Assembly (NCBI RefSeq): GCF_042666435.1
Contig: NZ_JBHTDC010000001.1
Coordinates: 310,001-374,000, forward strand
Direction of reading: 5' to 3'
Source: Allosphingosinicella sp042666435
GTDB lineage: Bacteria > Pseudomonadota > Alphaproteobacteria > Sphingomonadales > Sphingomonadaceae
Length of the DNA: 64,000 bases
In this document: piece after piece, positions 50,471-58,919 of the stretch
How positions within the stretch are numbered: position 1 is the first letter of the stretch
How the letters are laid out: each line of letters begins with the position of its first letter
The notes under the pieces: model-generated
The model's database searches: none
Told to the model about the DNA's origin: nothing
What the model saw: only the letters and a program-made list of their open reading frames with translations
Program-made: the position numbers and the translations under genes

Positions 50471-53272
50471 TCATCCCAAGCGGGCCAGCGCCGCCGCGTA
50501 ACGTTCCGCGTCCGATGCCTTTTCGGCATGGTCCGCCCTAGCCTTCTCAACCGCTTCGGGCTTGGCGCGTTCGACGAAGCTGGGATTGTTCAGGCGCCCC
50601 GCCAGCGAATCCCGCTCCTTCTCCGCCGCCTCGAGCGCTTTGGTCAGGCGGATACGTTCGGCGTTGAGATCAACAAACCCCTCCACACTCGAGATGAAAG
50701 TGTTGGCCCCGGCAGGGAATTGCAGCGCTGTGAAGCTAGTGCGATCGACCTGGTCGGCCATCCCATACTCGTCGGCTACCGTATCTGCCCTGAAGACGAA
50801 TTCGCCATGGTCTTGGCGGACAATCTGCGCAGGGCGAAGGCGAGCCAAGCGGTTTAGGATTGTTTGATGCCGATTGATCCGCCTCAATTCCTCATCCGAA
50901 CTCACGAGCAGAGCCGTAGGTAGAACCGCTGATGGCGGAATATTCGTTTCGATACGCTGCGACCTCAGCGTTTGGACCGTCTCGATTAGCCACTCGATCT
51001 CGGCGCTTGCCTCAGGATCCAGCGCCCGGGCGTCAGGCATCGGCCATTTGGCAAGGATGATCGGATAGGACCGCTCGCCCATCGCATGCCAGAGTTCCTC
51101 CGTGATGAAGGGCATGAACGGGTGGAGCATGACCAAAATCTGGTCGAGCACCCAGGCGGCGACCTCGCGGGTTTCGGCGGCTTCACTCCCCTCCCGCTTG
51201 CGGGAGGGGTCGGGGGAGGGGCTGTCGGGTTGCTGAGAATCGTCAACAGGCCCTCCCCCTGCCCCTCCCACTTGCGGGAGGGGAGAAAGGACAGGCTTGA
51301 TCAGTTCCAGATACCAGTCGCAGAAGGTGGCCCAGGTGAAGTGGTAGATGGTGTTGGCGCTCTCGTCGAAGCGCAGCTCGGCCATGGCGAGGTCGAGCGC
51401 CTGGACGGTCTTCACCGTCTCGCCGACGATCCAGCGGTTGACGGGGAGCGTGGCCTCGGGCGGCTCCAGCGTCCTGCTCGCGCCGATGCCGTTCGACTGG
51501 CAGAAGCGGGCGGCGTTCCAGAGCTTGGTGGCGAAGTTGCGATAGCCTTCGACGCGCTTCTCATCCAATTTGATGTCGCGGCCCTGGCTCTCCATCGCGG
51601 CCAGGGTGAAGCGCAGCGCATCGGCGCCATATCGGTCGACGAGTCCGAGGGGATCGACGGTATTCCCCTTCGACTTGGACATCTTCTGCCCCTTGGCGTC
51701 GCGGACGAGGCCGTGGAGGTAGAGCGTGTTCCACGGCTTCTCCTTCATGAACTGGAAGCCCTGCATCGCCATGCGGGCGTCCCAGAAGAAGATGATGTCG
51801 AAGCCCGAGATGAGGACGTCGTTCGGATAATGGCGCTTCAGAAGCTCCGTCTCGTCCGGCCAGCCGAGCGTCGCGAAGGGCCAGAGAGCGGATGAGAACC
51901 AGGTGTCGAGCACGTCCGGATCGCGGCGGAGCGGCCGATCGCCAGTCTCGCGCCGCGCCTCCTCTTCCGTCTCCGCGACGAAGACGTTGCCTTCGTCATC
52001 ATACCAGGCCGGGATCTGATGCCCCCACCAGAGCTGGCGGGAGACGCACCAGGGCTGGATATTCTCCAGCCAGTTGAACCAGGTCTTCTTCCAGGATTCC
52101 GGCACGACGCCGATGTCGCCGTCGCGGACGGCGGCGATGGCTGGCTTGGCCAGGGTCGCGGCGTCGACATACCATTGGTCGGTGAGCCATGGCTCGATGA
52201 CCGCGCCGGAGCGGTCGCCGAACGGCGTCTGGACGACGCGGTCCTCGACGTTCTCCAGGAAGCCTTCCGCCTCCAACCGGGCGACGACCTTGTCGCGCGC
52301 CTCGAAACGGTCGAGGCCGAGCAGCTCTTGCGGGATCAGCCCGTCCGCCGTCTGCACCACACGCGCCTGAGCGTCGAACATGTTGAGCATGTCCACCGGC
52401 TTGAAGCCGGCGCGCTTGCCGACCTCGAAATCGTTGAAATCGTGGCCGGGCGTGATCTTGACCACGCCGGAGCCCAGCTCCGGATCGGCATGCTCGTCGG
52501 CGACGATGGGGATGAGGCGGCCGGTGATCGGGTGCTTCAGCTTCTTGCCGACGAGAGCGGTGTAGCGCGCATCCTCGGGATGGACCGCGACGGCCATGTC
52601 GGCGAGCATCGTCTCGGGCCGCGTGGTGGCGACGTGGATGAAGCCGGAGCCATCCTCCAGCGGATATTTGAGGTGCCAGAATTTGCCCTGCATCTCGCGC
52701 GTCTCGACCTCCAGGTCGGAGATGGCGGTGCCGAACTTGGGATCCCAGTTGACTAGCCTCTTGTCGCGATAGAGCAGACCGTCGCGGTAGAGATCGACGA
52801 ACACCTTGAGGACGGCGCGGGAGAAGCCCTCGTCCATGGTGAAGCGTTCGTTCGCCCAGTCCATCGAGCAGCCCAAGCGGCGGAGCTGGCGGGTGATCTG
52901 GCCGCCGCTTTCATCCTTCCACTCCCAGACCCTGGCGACGAACTCCTCGCGGCTCATGTCGGCGCGGCTTTTTCCTTCGGCTTCGAGCTGGCGTTCGACC
53001 ACCATCTGGGTGGCGATGCCGGCATGGTCGGTGCCGACCACCCACAGCGCATCCTTGCCCTGCAAGCGGGCATGCCGCGTCAGAATGTCCTGCAGCGTGT
53101 TGTCGAGCGCATGACCGATATGGAGCGAGCCGGTGACGTTGGGTGGCGGATTGACGATCGTCCAAGGCTCGGCGTCGGGCCGCTCGGGGCGGAACAGGCC
53201 ATTCTCCTCCCAATAAGGATACCAGCGGGCCTCGATGGCGCCCGGATCGAAAGTTTTCGGCAATTCGGTCAT
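50471..53272 (-). CDS. valS: valine-tRNA ligase (carries an in-frame palindromic repeat)
   Basis: Charges tRNA-Val. 933 residues: HIGH motif H51-H54, editing (CP1) domain, KMSKSKGN near residue 530, anticodon-binding helical domain and a C-terminal coiled coil (about 865-930). At about residues 663-696, between WYLELIKPVL and EAAETREVAAWVLDQ, the protein contains an extra Pro/Gly/Ser/Asp-rich stretch encoded by a 100-nt palindrome (51186-51285). Family sequence resumes cleanly on both sides, so the enzyme is expected to work with an enlarged surface loop. Confidence 0.96.
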   Translation of the reverse strand: MTELPKTFDPGAIEARWYPYWEENGLFRPERPDAEPWTIVNPPPNVTGSLHIGHALDNTLQDILTRHARLQGKDALWVVGTDHAGIATQMVVERQLEAEGKSRADMSREEFVARVWEWKDESGGQITRQLRRLGCSMDWANERFTMDEGFSRAVLKVFVDLYRDGLLYRDKRLVNWDPKFGTAISDLEVETREMQGKFWHLKYPLEDGSGFIHVATTRPETMLADMAVAVHPEDARYTALVGKKLKHPITGRLIPIVADEHADPELGSGVVKITPGHDFNDFEVGKRAGFKPVDMLNMFDAQARVVQTADGLIPQELLGLDRFEARDKVVARLEAEGFLENVEDRVVQTPFGDRSGAVIEPWLTDQWYVDAATLAKPAIAAVRDGDIGVVPESWKKTWFNWLENIQPWCVSRQLWWGHQIPAWYDDEGNVFVAETEEEARRETGDRPLRRDPDVLDTWFSSALWPFATLGWPDETELLKRHYPNDVLISGFDIIFFWDARMAMQGFQFMKEKPWNTLYLHGLVRDAKGQKMSKSKGNTVDPLGLVDRYGADALRFTLAAMESQGRDIKLDEKRVEGYRNFATKLWNAARFCQSNGIGASRTLEPPEATLPVNRWIVGETVKTVQALDLAMAELRFDESANTIYHFTWATFCDWYLELIKPVLSPLPQVGGAGGGPVDDSQQPDSPSPDPSRKREGSEAAETREVAAWVLDQILVMLHPFMPFITEELWHAMGERSYPIILAKWPMPDARALDPEASAEIEWLIETVQTLRSQRIETNIPPSAVLPTALLVSSDEELRRINRHQTILNRLARLRPAQIVRQDHGEFVFRADTVADEYGMADQVDRTSFTALQFPAGANTFISSVEGFVDLNAERIRLTKALEAAEKERDSLAGRLNNPSFVERAKPEAVEKARADHAEKASDAERYAAALARLG
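51186..51285. repeat. palindromic repeat inside the valS reading frame
   Basis: Arms at 51186-51220 and 51251-51285 (35 nt each) are inverted copies with a few mismatches; each holds its own stem CCCCTCCCGC..GCGGGAGGGG or a near copy. The 30-nt centre is unpaired. It is translated on the minus strand without a stop or frame change. Same overall architecture as the other repeats in the window, with a different arm sequence. Confidence 0.85.
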
Positions 53273-53381
53273 AGGGGCGCGCTTAGACGAAGCGCGGGCG
53301 ACGGGCCAAGGAGAAATGCCGAGCGCGGGTGGACGTGGTTCCGACTGAAGCTGGAGGTCGTCATTGAAGCTGAGAGGGAGT

Positions 53382-53467
53382 CGTCATTCCAGCGGAAGCT
53401 GGAATCTCACTTGTTCTTCATCGAACTCAGACAAGGCAATGAGATTCCAGCTTTCGCTGGATTGACG
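53382..53467. repeat. palindromic repeat (REPIN-like), GTCATTCCAGC type
   Basis: Arms at 53382-53409 and 53440-53467 (28 nt each) match at 26 of 28 positions as inverted copies; each has an inner palindrome around GGAAGC or GCTTTC. It lies between popZ and valS, both on the minus strand, and resembles the element at 34430-34512. A partial extra copy of the CGTCATT...GAAGCTG arm precedes it at about 53358. Confidence 0.8.
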
Positions 53468-53476
53468 GGTTTTGCC

Positions 53477-53896
53477 TCAGAGGCTCTTGCCGGTGATCCG
53501 GGCGATTTCGCGGGCGACCATGTCCTCGACCATTTCGGGGAGGCGCTGGTCGAGCCAGTCCTTGAGCATCGGGCGGAGCATCTCGCGGACGGCGGCGGCC
53601 AAAGCGGCGTCGGAGACAGCGGGCATTTCGCGCCCCTCCGGCTGATGCATCGCCGCCAGCGCGGCCAGTTTCTGGCGGGTGGCGGCGGTCGTATCCTCGG
53701 ACGTCAGGCCGTCCGCTTCGGAGACGGGATCGCTGAGTTCGAGGACATCCTCCTCGACGCGCTCCTCGGACGGCGGCTCGGCCCGCCCGCCGCCGCGCGC
53801 TAGACGCGAGGGCGACGCGCGGCCATCGTCCGCGATGACGCGTTTGATGGAAGCGAGTATCTCCTCCATCGACGGATCCTGGTTAATATCCCCCAT
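53477..53896 (-). CDS. popZ: PopZ-like polar organising protein (DUF2497)
   Basis: 139 residues: conserved N-terminal helix PSMEEILASIKRVIADD (8-24), a Pro/Glu/Ser-rich disordered middle and the C-terminal oligomerisation helices LRPMLKDWLDQRLPEMVEDM and VAREIARITG. In Caulobacter PopZ builds a polar matrix that anchors the ParB-origin complex. The middle region is about as long as in the Caulobacter protein. It follows tolC by 17 bases, the order pcm-tolC-popZ-valS being common in alphaproteobacteria. Confidence 0.88.
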   Translation of the reverse strand: MGDINQDPSMEEILASIKRVIADDGRASPSRLARGGGRAEPPSEERVEEDVLELSDPVSEADGLTSEDTTAATRQKLAALAAMHQPEGREMPAVSDAALAAAVREMLRPMLKDWLDQRLPEMVEDMVAREIARITGKSL

Positions 53897-53913
53897 GATG
53901 AGGGCCTTATTAC

Positions 53914-55359
53914 CTATTCGCTCGGCGGTGTCACGGGGGTCTGTGCGACCGGACCGTAGACCGTGCGCGTCGCCACCGGCTGCGGCACCGGATCGTCCGA
54001 CCAGTCCGAGGCGCGGCGCGACACGCGGTCGTAATTCGCCACCGGGTCGTAGATGTAGCCGCCGTCCAGGTTCAAGTCGCCGACCTCGGCCTGGCCCATC
54101 GCGTTGAGCAAGGCGAAGCCCGCGACATAGGCGTCGCGGCGCGCGGTGACGAGCAGGACCTGGCTGTTCAGTAGTTCCTGTTCGGCGTTGAGCACGTCGA
54201 GCACGTTGCGGGTACCGACGCTCTGTTCGGCGCGGGTTCCTTCGAGCGCGAGGCTGTTGGCGGCGACGGCGACCTCGTTCGATGCGATCGCGTCGAGCGA
54301 CGCCTGATAGCTGGAGAAGGCCGCGCGGGTGTTGGCGACCACCAAACGCTCGACCGCGACGCCCTGTTCGAGGAGCTGGCTTTGCAACGCCTGCGCCTGG
54401 CGCACGCGAGCGCCGACGAGGCCGCCCTGATAGAGCGGGATGCTCGCCTGGACGCCGATGCCGGTGGTGGTCTCGGTATTGGGGAGCGTGCCCGGATCGG
54501 CGCCAAAGCGCTCGTCGTTCGAGCCGAGGAAATTGGTGTAGCGGCCGGAGCCGATGGCGTTTACGCTTGGCAGGCGGTCGGCGCGCGCGACCGAGACGTC
54601 AAGGCCGGCGGCGCGGACCTGCGCCGCGATCGAGATCAGATCGGCATTGTTGGCGAGCGCGATGTCCACAGCCTGCTCGGGCGTCGTCGGCAAGGGCGGC
54701 AAGGGCGGCGGGGGCTGCAGCTCGCCCGGCAGATCGCCGATCACGCGGCGGTAATTCTCTTCGCTCCCCGTAAGCGCGCCCTCGGCGAGGGCGAGATTGC
54801 TCTGGGCGAGCGCGAGGCGCGCTTCGGACTGGGCGACGTCGGTACGGGTCAGGTCGCCAACCTCGAACCGGTCGCGGCTCGCCTGCAAATTGGTCTCGAG
54901 CACCTCGACCTGGTTGCGATTGAGGGTGACGATCGAACGGTCGCGGATGACGTCCATATAGGCGCCGACGGCTTCGGTGAAGATGTCGCCCTGGGTGGCG
55001 CGGAGGTCGGCGCGGCCGGCGAGGACGCGTTCATCGGCGGCGCGGATCGAATTGCGGACCCGGCCGCCCTGGAACAAAGGGTAGCTGACGTCGATCCCGG
55101 CATTGAGGTTGCGACCATTGCCGCCGCCGGTACGGGTCAAATCCTGGTTGACGCCGGCGGTGGCCGAGATTTGCGGGCGGCCCAAAGCGCGGGCGATCGC
55201 CACGCCCTCGTCGAGCGTGCGGACCTGCGCGCGCTGTCCAGTGATGGTCGGATTGCTCCGATAGGTCTGGACCAGCGCGTCGCGCAATGTCTCGGCCTGT
55301 CCCGCGCCGGCGACAAGCAGCGCCCCCAGCCCCGCCGCAGCCAATAACCCTCCCCGCAT
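53914..55359 (-). CDS. tolC: TolC-family outer membrane efflux protein
   Basis: 481 residues with a signal peptide (about 1-22, ending GQAE), two OEP repeats of long helices with periplasmic tips (TYRSNPTITGQRAQVRTLDEG; NNADLISIAAQVRAAGLDV) and short beta strands. It forms the outer-membrane duct for tripartite pumps and type I secretion. It would be available for export of proteins such as the acidic orphan at 42122, though nothing links them directly. It follows pcm by 14 bases. Confidence 0.92.
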   Translation of the reverse strand: MRGGLLAAAGLGALLVAGAGQAETLRDALVQTYRSNPTITGQRAQVRTLDEGVAIARALGRPQISATAGVNQDLTRTGGGNGRNLNAGIDVSYPLFQGGRVRNSIRAADERVLAGRADLRATQGDIFTEAVGAYMDVIRDRSIVTLNRNQVEVLETNLQASRDRFEVGDLTRTDVAQSEARLALAQSNLALAEGALTGSEENYRRVIGDLPGELQPPPPLPPLPTTPEQAVDIALANNADLISIAAQVRAAGLDVSVARADRLPSVNAIGSGRYTNFLGSNDERFGADPGTLPNTETTTGIGVQASIPLYQGGLVGARVRQAQALQSQLLEQGVAVERLVVANTRAAFSSYQASLDAIASNEVAVAANSLALEGTRAEQSVGTRNVLDVLNAEQELLNSQVLLVTARRDAYVAGFALLNAMGQAEVGDLNLDGGYIYDPVANYDRVSRRASDWSDDPVPQPVATRTVYGPVAQTPVTPPSE

Positions 55360-55373
55360 TACGCCCTACTCCG

Positions 55374-56024
55374 TTAGAATGTGAATGTGCGGGGCCTGAC
55401 GAACCCCGGAAGAATGGCCGAAGCGACGTCCGCCACCGCCACCGTGCCGAAGCCGCCGCCCCCGCGCCGGCCGATCGAAATGCGCGCCACTCCATTATCG
55501 AGGATGGCGGCGACGAGCCTGCCGTTGTCGGCGAGCTGCTCGACGATCGCGTCGGGCACGAACTCGACCGCGCCGTCGATCAGGATGAGGTCGTAGGGCG
55601 CCCCGCGCGCATAGCCCTTGGCGGGCGGGCCCTCGATCAGCTTGACGCTTGTGCCCTTGAGCGCCGACATCGCTGCCGAGGCGAGCGCCGGATCCTGCTC
55701 GACGGCCACGACCGAGGCCACCAGCCGCGCCAGCACCGCCGCCGCATAACCGGTGGCGGCGCCGAGCACCAGCGCGCGATCCTCCCCGCGCGGCCGCGCC
55801 TCGGTGAGCATCCGGCCCAGCGACATCGGCGTGTTGAGATCGCGGCCGCCGCCGAGCGGCACCAAAGCGTCGGCATAAGCCGTGGTCGCACGATCCACCG
55901 GCACGAACCGCTCGCGCGGCACGGCGCCCATGGCGGCGACGACGCGGGGGTCGCTGACGCCAGTCGTGCGCAGCTGGCTGGCGACCATCGCGCGGCGCAT
56001 ATGCTCGAAATTCTGTTCCGTCAT
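55374..56024 (-). CDS. pcm: protein-L-isoaspartate O-methyltransferase-like protein
   Basis: 216 residues. PCMT family: start MTEQNFEHMRRAMVASQLRTTG, SVPRERFVP-like AVPRERFVPVD, and a SAM loop LVLGAATGYAAAVLARL in place of the standard LEIGTGSGYQ. The PMSLGRMLTEA segment that normally reads ISxPxxxA is partly conserved. Branches in front of tolC in alphaproteobacteria are often divergent, so repair of isoaspartate is likely but not certain. Confidence 0.85.
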   Translation of the reverse strand: MTEQNFEHMRRAMVASQLRTTGVSDPRVVAAMGAVPRERFVPVDRATTAYADALVPLGGGRDLNTPMSLGRMLTEARPRGEDRALVLGAATGYAAAVLARLVASVVAVEQDPALASAAMSALKGTSVKLIEGPPAKGYARGAPYDLILIDGAVEFVPDAIVEQLADNGRLVAAILDNGVARISIGRRGGGGFGTVAVADVASAILPGFVRPRTFTF

Positions 56025-56257
56025 GAGAGCCCTATTCGCACAACTGTCTTAGTAGCGCAATACACCAAGTTCCGTCCCCGGCTTCTAGCCACTAGGCAGC
56101 CCGAGGCCAAGCGGGAAGTCCCGCCGCCTCATCGGTTCGGGAGGAGCAAGAGCCGTGCCACGCCGGTCGCGGGGACTGGAGCCGCTTTTCCTGCGGGCGC
56201 ACCCGCCGCCGATTGTCCGATTCCGGACAGTCGTTGTTCGCTGCCGGACAGCGAGGT
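56025..56257. other. 233-bp intergenic region, no recognised element
   Basis: Contains a short GTCCG/CGGAC-rich stretch (about 56214-56250, TTGTCCGATTCCGGACAG and TGCCGGACAG) that can fold, perhaps the terminator of the GFA-domain gene ending at 56258. No ORF with plausible codon use and no known regulatory motif was seen. The upstream promoter of pcm must lie here on the minus strand. Confidence 0.4.
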
Positions 56258-56680
56258 CTATCCGGCCGGGGTGAAGCGCAGAATTCCGGCGAGACGGGGC
56301 CCCTCGCCGTCCGAAGGATGGTTGATGCCGTCATTCACCGGCACCTCGTCGAAGTCGAAGGGGCTGATCCCGGCGAGGCAGGCGACGTTGACGCCATATT
56401 GGCTGGAGTCCGAACGGCGCTGGTGGTGCGTGTAGATGCCGCAATGCGCGCAGAAATAATGCTTCGCGGTCATTGTGTTGAAGCGATAGACGCTGAGCGC
56501 GTCCTCGCCGGCGTCGATCGTCAATCCGTCCAGATCCGCCGATACCGCGATCGCGCCGCGCATCCGGCAATAGGAACAGGTGCAGCGGCGGGCGCTGTGA
56601 AGCCCGTCCGTCAATGTCACGCTGAATCGTATGCGGCCGCAATGGCAGGCACCGCTCATCCGCTCGATATCCTTGTCCAT
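56258..56680 (-). CDS. GFA (CENP-V) domain protein
   Basis: 140 residues from the ATG at 56680. Glutathione-dependent formaldehyde-activating enzyme fold with Zn-binding cysteines in GACHCGRIRF, CTCSYCRMRG and HYFCAHCGIYTHHQ. Most members are of unknown substrate; the fold handles glutathione adducts in Gfa. Stand-alone gene, upstream of which on the other strand lies tRNA-Cys. Confidence 0.9.
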   Translation of the reverse strand: MDKDIERMSGACHCGRIRFSVTLTDGLHSARRCTCSYCRMRGAIAVSADLDGLTIDAGEDALSVYRFNTMTAKHYFCAHCGIYTHHQRRSDSSQYGVNVACLAGISPFDFDEVPVNDGINHPSDGEGPRLAGILRFTPAG

Positions 56681-56834
56681 CCGCCTTCGCCTCATCTTTT
56701 CCCCGAGAGCCCGGCCCGCCGCCCGAAAGCCGATGGGACGAGCCGCCGCGGGGGCTTTTACAGGGCGGGACCGAGCCGGCCACGCCTTTTAGACATTGAC
56801 CCTTCCGCCAAAACCGCACAAATGCGCGGCCGGC

Positions 56835-56908
56835 GGCCCGATGGCGGAGTGGTTACGCAGAGGACTGCAAATCCTTGCACGCCGGTTCGATTCCGGCTCG
56901 GGCCTCCA
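56835..56908 (+). tRNA. tRNA-Cys (GCA)
   Basis: 74 nt with encoded CCA. Acceptor GGCCCGA/TCGGGCC is perfect; the loop CTGCAAA on stem GAGGA/TCCTT gives anticodon GCA; T-arm GCCGGTTCGATTCCGGC is standard. The discriminator is U (T73), as in most bacterial tRNA-Cys. Confidence 0.96.
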
Positions 56909-56924
56909 TCCTATCGCCGGCGAT

Positions 56925-57902
56925 TCAGTCCCGCGTAAGCGAGCCGCCGAAGATGATCGGAACCGTCGCCTCGGTAACGCCCTCCCCCGCGTCGAAACGA
57001 AGAGCACCGATCCGCTCCATGAGTCCGTCCGCGAACGTCCGGACGCAAGCGCCGTCGGGGCGGACGAGGCGATCGACGAGTATACACGCGTCGCGCGTTT
57101 CTCCCGAGGGCGCGATATCCAGCCGCACCGTCAGCGGCCCATGGAGATTGTCCGCTCCGTCGGTCCCGGCGAGCGTTTCCGCGACCGCCGCCTTCACGGC
57201 CGTCGAGACGATTGCCGCCGGCACCGGACCGGTCGCGAAAGCGCCGCCTTCGCCGATATGGCCGTGGAGGACGATGCGGCACTCGGCCGGGTCCATCGAC
57301 CCTTCGACCCGCTGGACGCCGTGCGGCATGCGATCGTCGAAGATGGCGAGCCGGTTGAAATTCGGCGCGATGAGGTCGTAGAGCCCGCGCCCCGCCGCCG
57401 CGTTGGCCAGATTGGTCCGGAACAGGTCGCCCTCGCGCAGCACGATCGTCTCGCCGCCCCGGCTCCGGCGGTCGTCGAAGGTGAGCGAATAGACATAGCC
57501 GAAACGGCCATTGGTCGAATCGTTGTGCAGGCCCTGAACGCAGCCATCGACATAGAGGCTGAGATAGGGCCAGGTGACGTGGGCGAGTCCGAGCGTGCGG
57601 CGCGCCCAGCCGGTCAGCGTTTCGTGGAAGCGGACGAGGGACTCACGGTCGATCACCTTCTCCGGCGCGGTGCGCAGATAGGTGTAGAGTTGCGGGACGT
57701 GCCAATAGTTCCAGATCTGATGACGGTCCGCCTGGTGCTTGTGGGGGTCGGCGAAATGGGCGTCTACGTCCTTGCGGAGCCGTTGCGCCTCAATCGCGGG
57801 AAGGAAGTCGTCGATCGCGAGATGCGGCGCACACATCGGCCCGGCCGGCGCCTCGCGCTTCATGTTCGCCGGTGCCGCGCCCGCGCCCAGCCATTGCCGC
57901 AT
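56925..57902 (-). CDS. 2-oxoglutarate/Fe(II)-dependent oxygenase-like protein
   Basis: About 325 residues from the ATG at 57902, which has a GAGG ribosome site (a later ATG at 57863 lacks one). Jelly-roll fold: iron ligands in VQGLHNDSTNGRFGYVYSL (H-x-D) and the distal His in DRMPHGVQRV, then Arg in AECRIVLHGH for 2-oxoglutarate. A C-terminal region of about 80 residues is unassigned. It presumably hydroxylates a protein side chain or small molecule; substrate unknown. It ends 17 bases from tRNA-Cys. Confidence 0.82.
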   Translation of the reverse strand: MRQWLGAGAAPANMKREAPAGPMCAPHLAIDDFLPAIEAQRLRKDVDAHFADPHKHQADRHQIWNYWHVPQLYTYLRTAPEKVIDRESLVRFHETLTGWARRTLGLAHVTWPYLSLYVDGCVQGLHNDSTNGRFGYVYSLTFDDRRSRGGETIVLREGDLFRTNLANAAAGRGLYDLIAPNFNRLAIFDDRMPHGVQRVEGSMDPAECRIVLHGHIGEGGAFATGPVPAAIVSTAVKAAVAETLAGTDGADNLHGPLTVRLDIAPSGETRDACILVDRLVRPDGACVRTFADGLMERIGALRFDAGEGVTEATVPIIFGGSLTRD

Positions 57903-57947
57903 CGCCCAACCCTCTGCCTGTGGCGGTGATATTCCTGTTCTGGGCAC

Positions 57948-57993
57948 AAAAAAAGGGGCGACGCCGCTGGTCCACGACGCCGCCCCCCTCAGG
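57948..57993 (-). terminator. likely terminator after the CsgG-like gene
   Basis: On the minus strand a GC-rich hairpin (GGGGCG...CGCCCC ends, with an imperfect GCGTCG/CGGCGT core) is followed by seven T. The sequence resembles the perfect terminators at 719-756 and 42076-42106. Confidence 0.65.
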
Positions 57994-58004
57994 ACCGGCA
58001 AACC

Positions 58005-58772
58005 CTAGCGCGCTTGGGGGGCCGCCGCGCTCGGGTCCGCCGGAAGGCCGCCCAATTGTGTCACCATGTCGGTGTAGGCGTTCAAATAGGCCAGCACGAT
58101 CACCTGGCCGATGTCGGTATCGGTGTAGCCGCCGCCGCCGATGCCGGCGAAGCCGCCCCAGAAGCCGCCGGCGCCGCCGCCGAAGCTCCAGTCGGAACGG
58201 CGGGCATAGCCCTCGGTCATCCGCTCCTGCTCGGTGGTGCGGGAATTGACGAGCGTGAGAAGGACGTTGGCTTCCTTCTTGTTGACGCTGAGGCCGCCGA
58301 CGATGCCGCCGAAAAAGCCGCCGCCGAGCGCGCCGCCCAAAGCCGCGCCGAGGCCGCCGCCGCCCGACCGCTCGTTCTTCGAGACGATGTCGGGGACGAT
58401 GAAATAATCGGCGGCCTTGACCTGCGCGCGCCCGATATTGGAGCCGTCCTGCAATTCGCCCGAATCGGCCAGCGCCCGCTCGATATTGCGGTTCTGGAGT
58501 CCCCGGCCGCGGTCGACCAGGCCGAAGCAGCCGGATTTCATCACGAACAGCTTGATCACCGCTTCCGGGCTGCCGAGGCCCAGCGACTGCCACCAATTGT
58601 TGTCGGGCTCGACGATCGCGATGGTGCCGAGCTTGCGGGTGCAGACCGGAATCTGCGCCTGGCCCTTCTCCTGCGCCTTGCGGCCTGAGGACTTGCCTTG
58701 GGCAAGCGCCGGCGTCGAGGCCAAAGCGATGGCCGAAGCCGCGATAAGCGAAACGATCTTGCGCACGTTCAT
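58005..58772 (-). CDS. CsgG/HfaB-like secreted protein
   Basis: 255 residues with a signal peptide ending TPALAQ. The central IAIVEPDNNWWQSLGLGSPEAVIKLFVMKSGCFGLVDR region and the VKAADYFIVPDIV segment match the CsgG fold, which forms or assists outer-membrane curli-type pores. The Gly-rich stretch (about 140-165, GGGGLGAALGGALGGGFFGG) and a second one near 205-225 are unusual for CsgG. No lipobox is present. It may be an accessory outer-membrane or surface protein rather than a pore. No csg neighbours. Confidence 0.78.
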   Translation of the reverse strand: MNVRKIVSLIAASAIALASTPALAQGKSSGRKAQEKGQAQIPVCTRKLGTIAIVEPDNNWWQSLGLGSPEAVIKLFVMKSGCFGLVDRGRGLQNRNIERALADSGELQDGSNIGRAQVKAADYFIVPDIVSKNERSGGGGLGAALGGALGGGFFGGIVGGLSVNKKEANVLLTLVNSRTTEQERMTEGYARRSDWSFGGGAGGFWGGFAGIGGGGYTDTDIGQVIVLAYLNAYTDMVTQLGGLPADPSAAAPQAR

Positions 58773-58919
58773 TCCCCCAGTCGAATATTGTTGTTGCGAT
58801 GATGGGGATGCGAACGATGCCGCCGCGTGTCGCGGGCGTTGCGCCCGAACCGGCCTATGCCGCTGCCAATCGGCGCTGGCGCGACGAAAGCCGCGATTTT
58901 GTCGACGAGGGGACGGCCG
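58773..58919. other. 147-bp intergenic region, no recognised element
   Basis: Lies between the CsgG-like gene start and the USP gene end, both minus strand. It must hold the promoter of the CsgG-like gene. A short open frame on the plus strand (from 58799) runs antisense into the USP gene and looks like a shadow. No repeat or terminator was seen. Confidence 0.4.
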
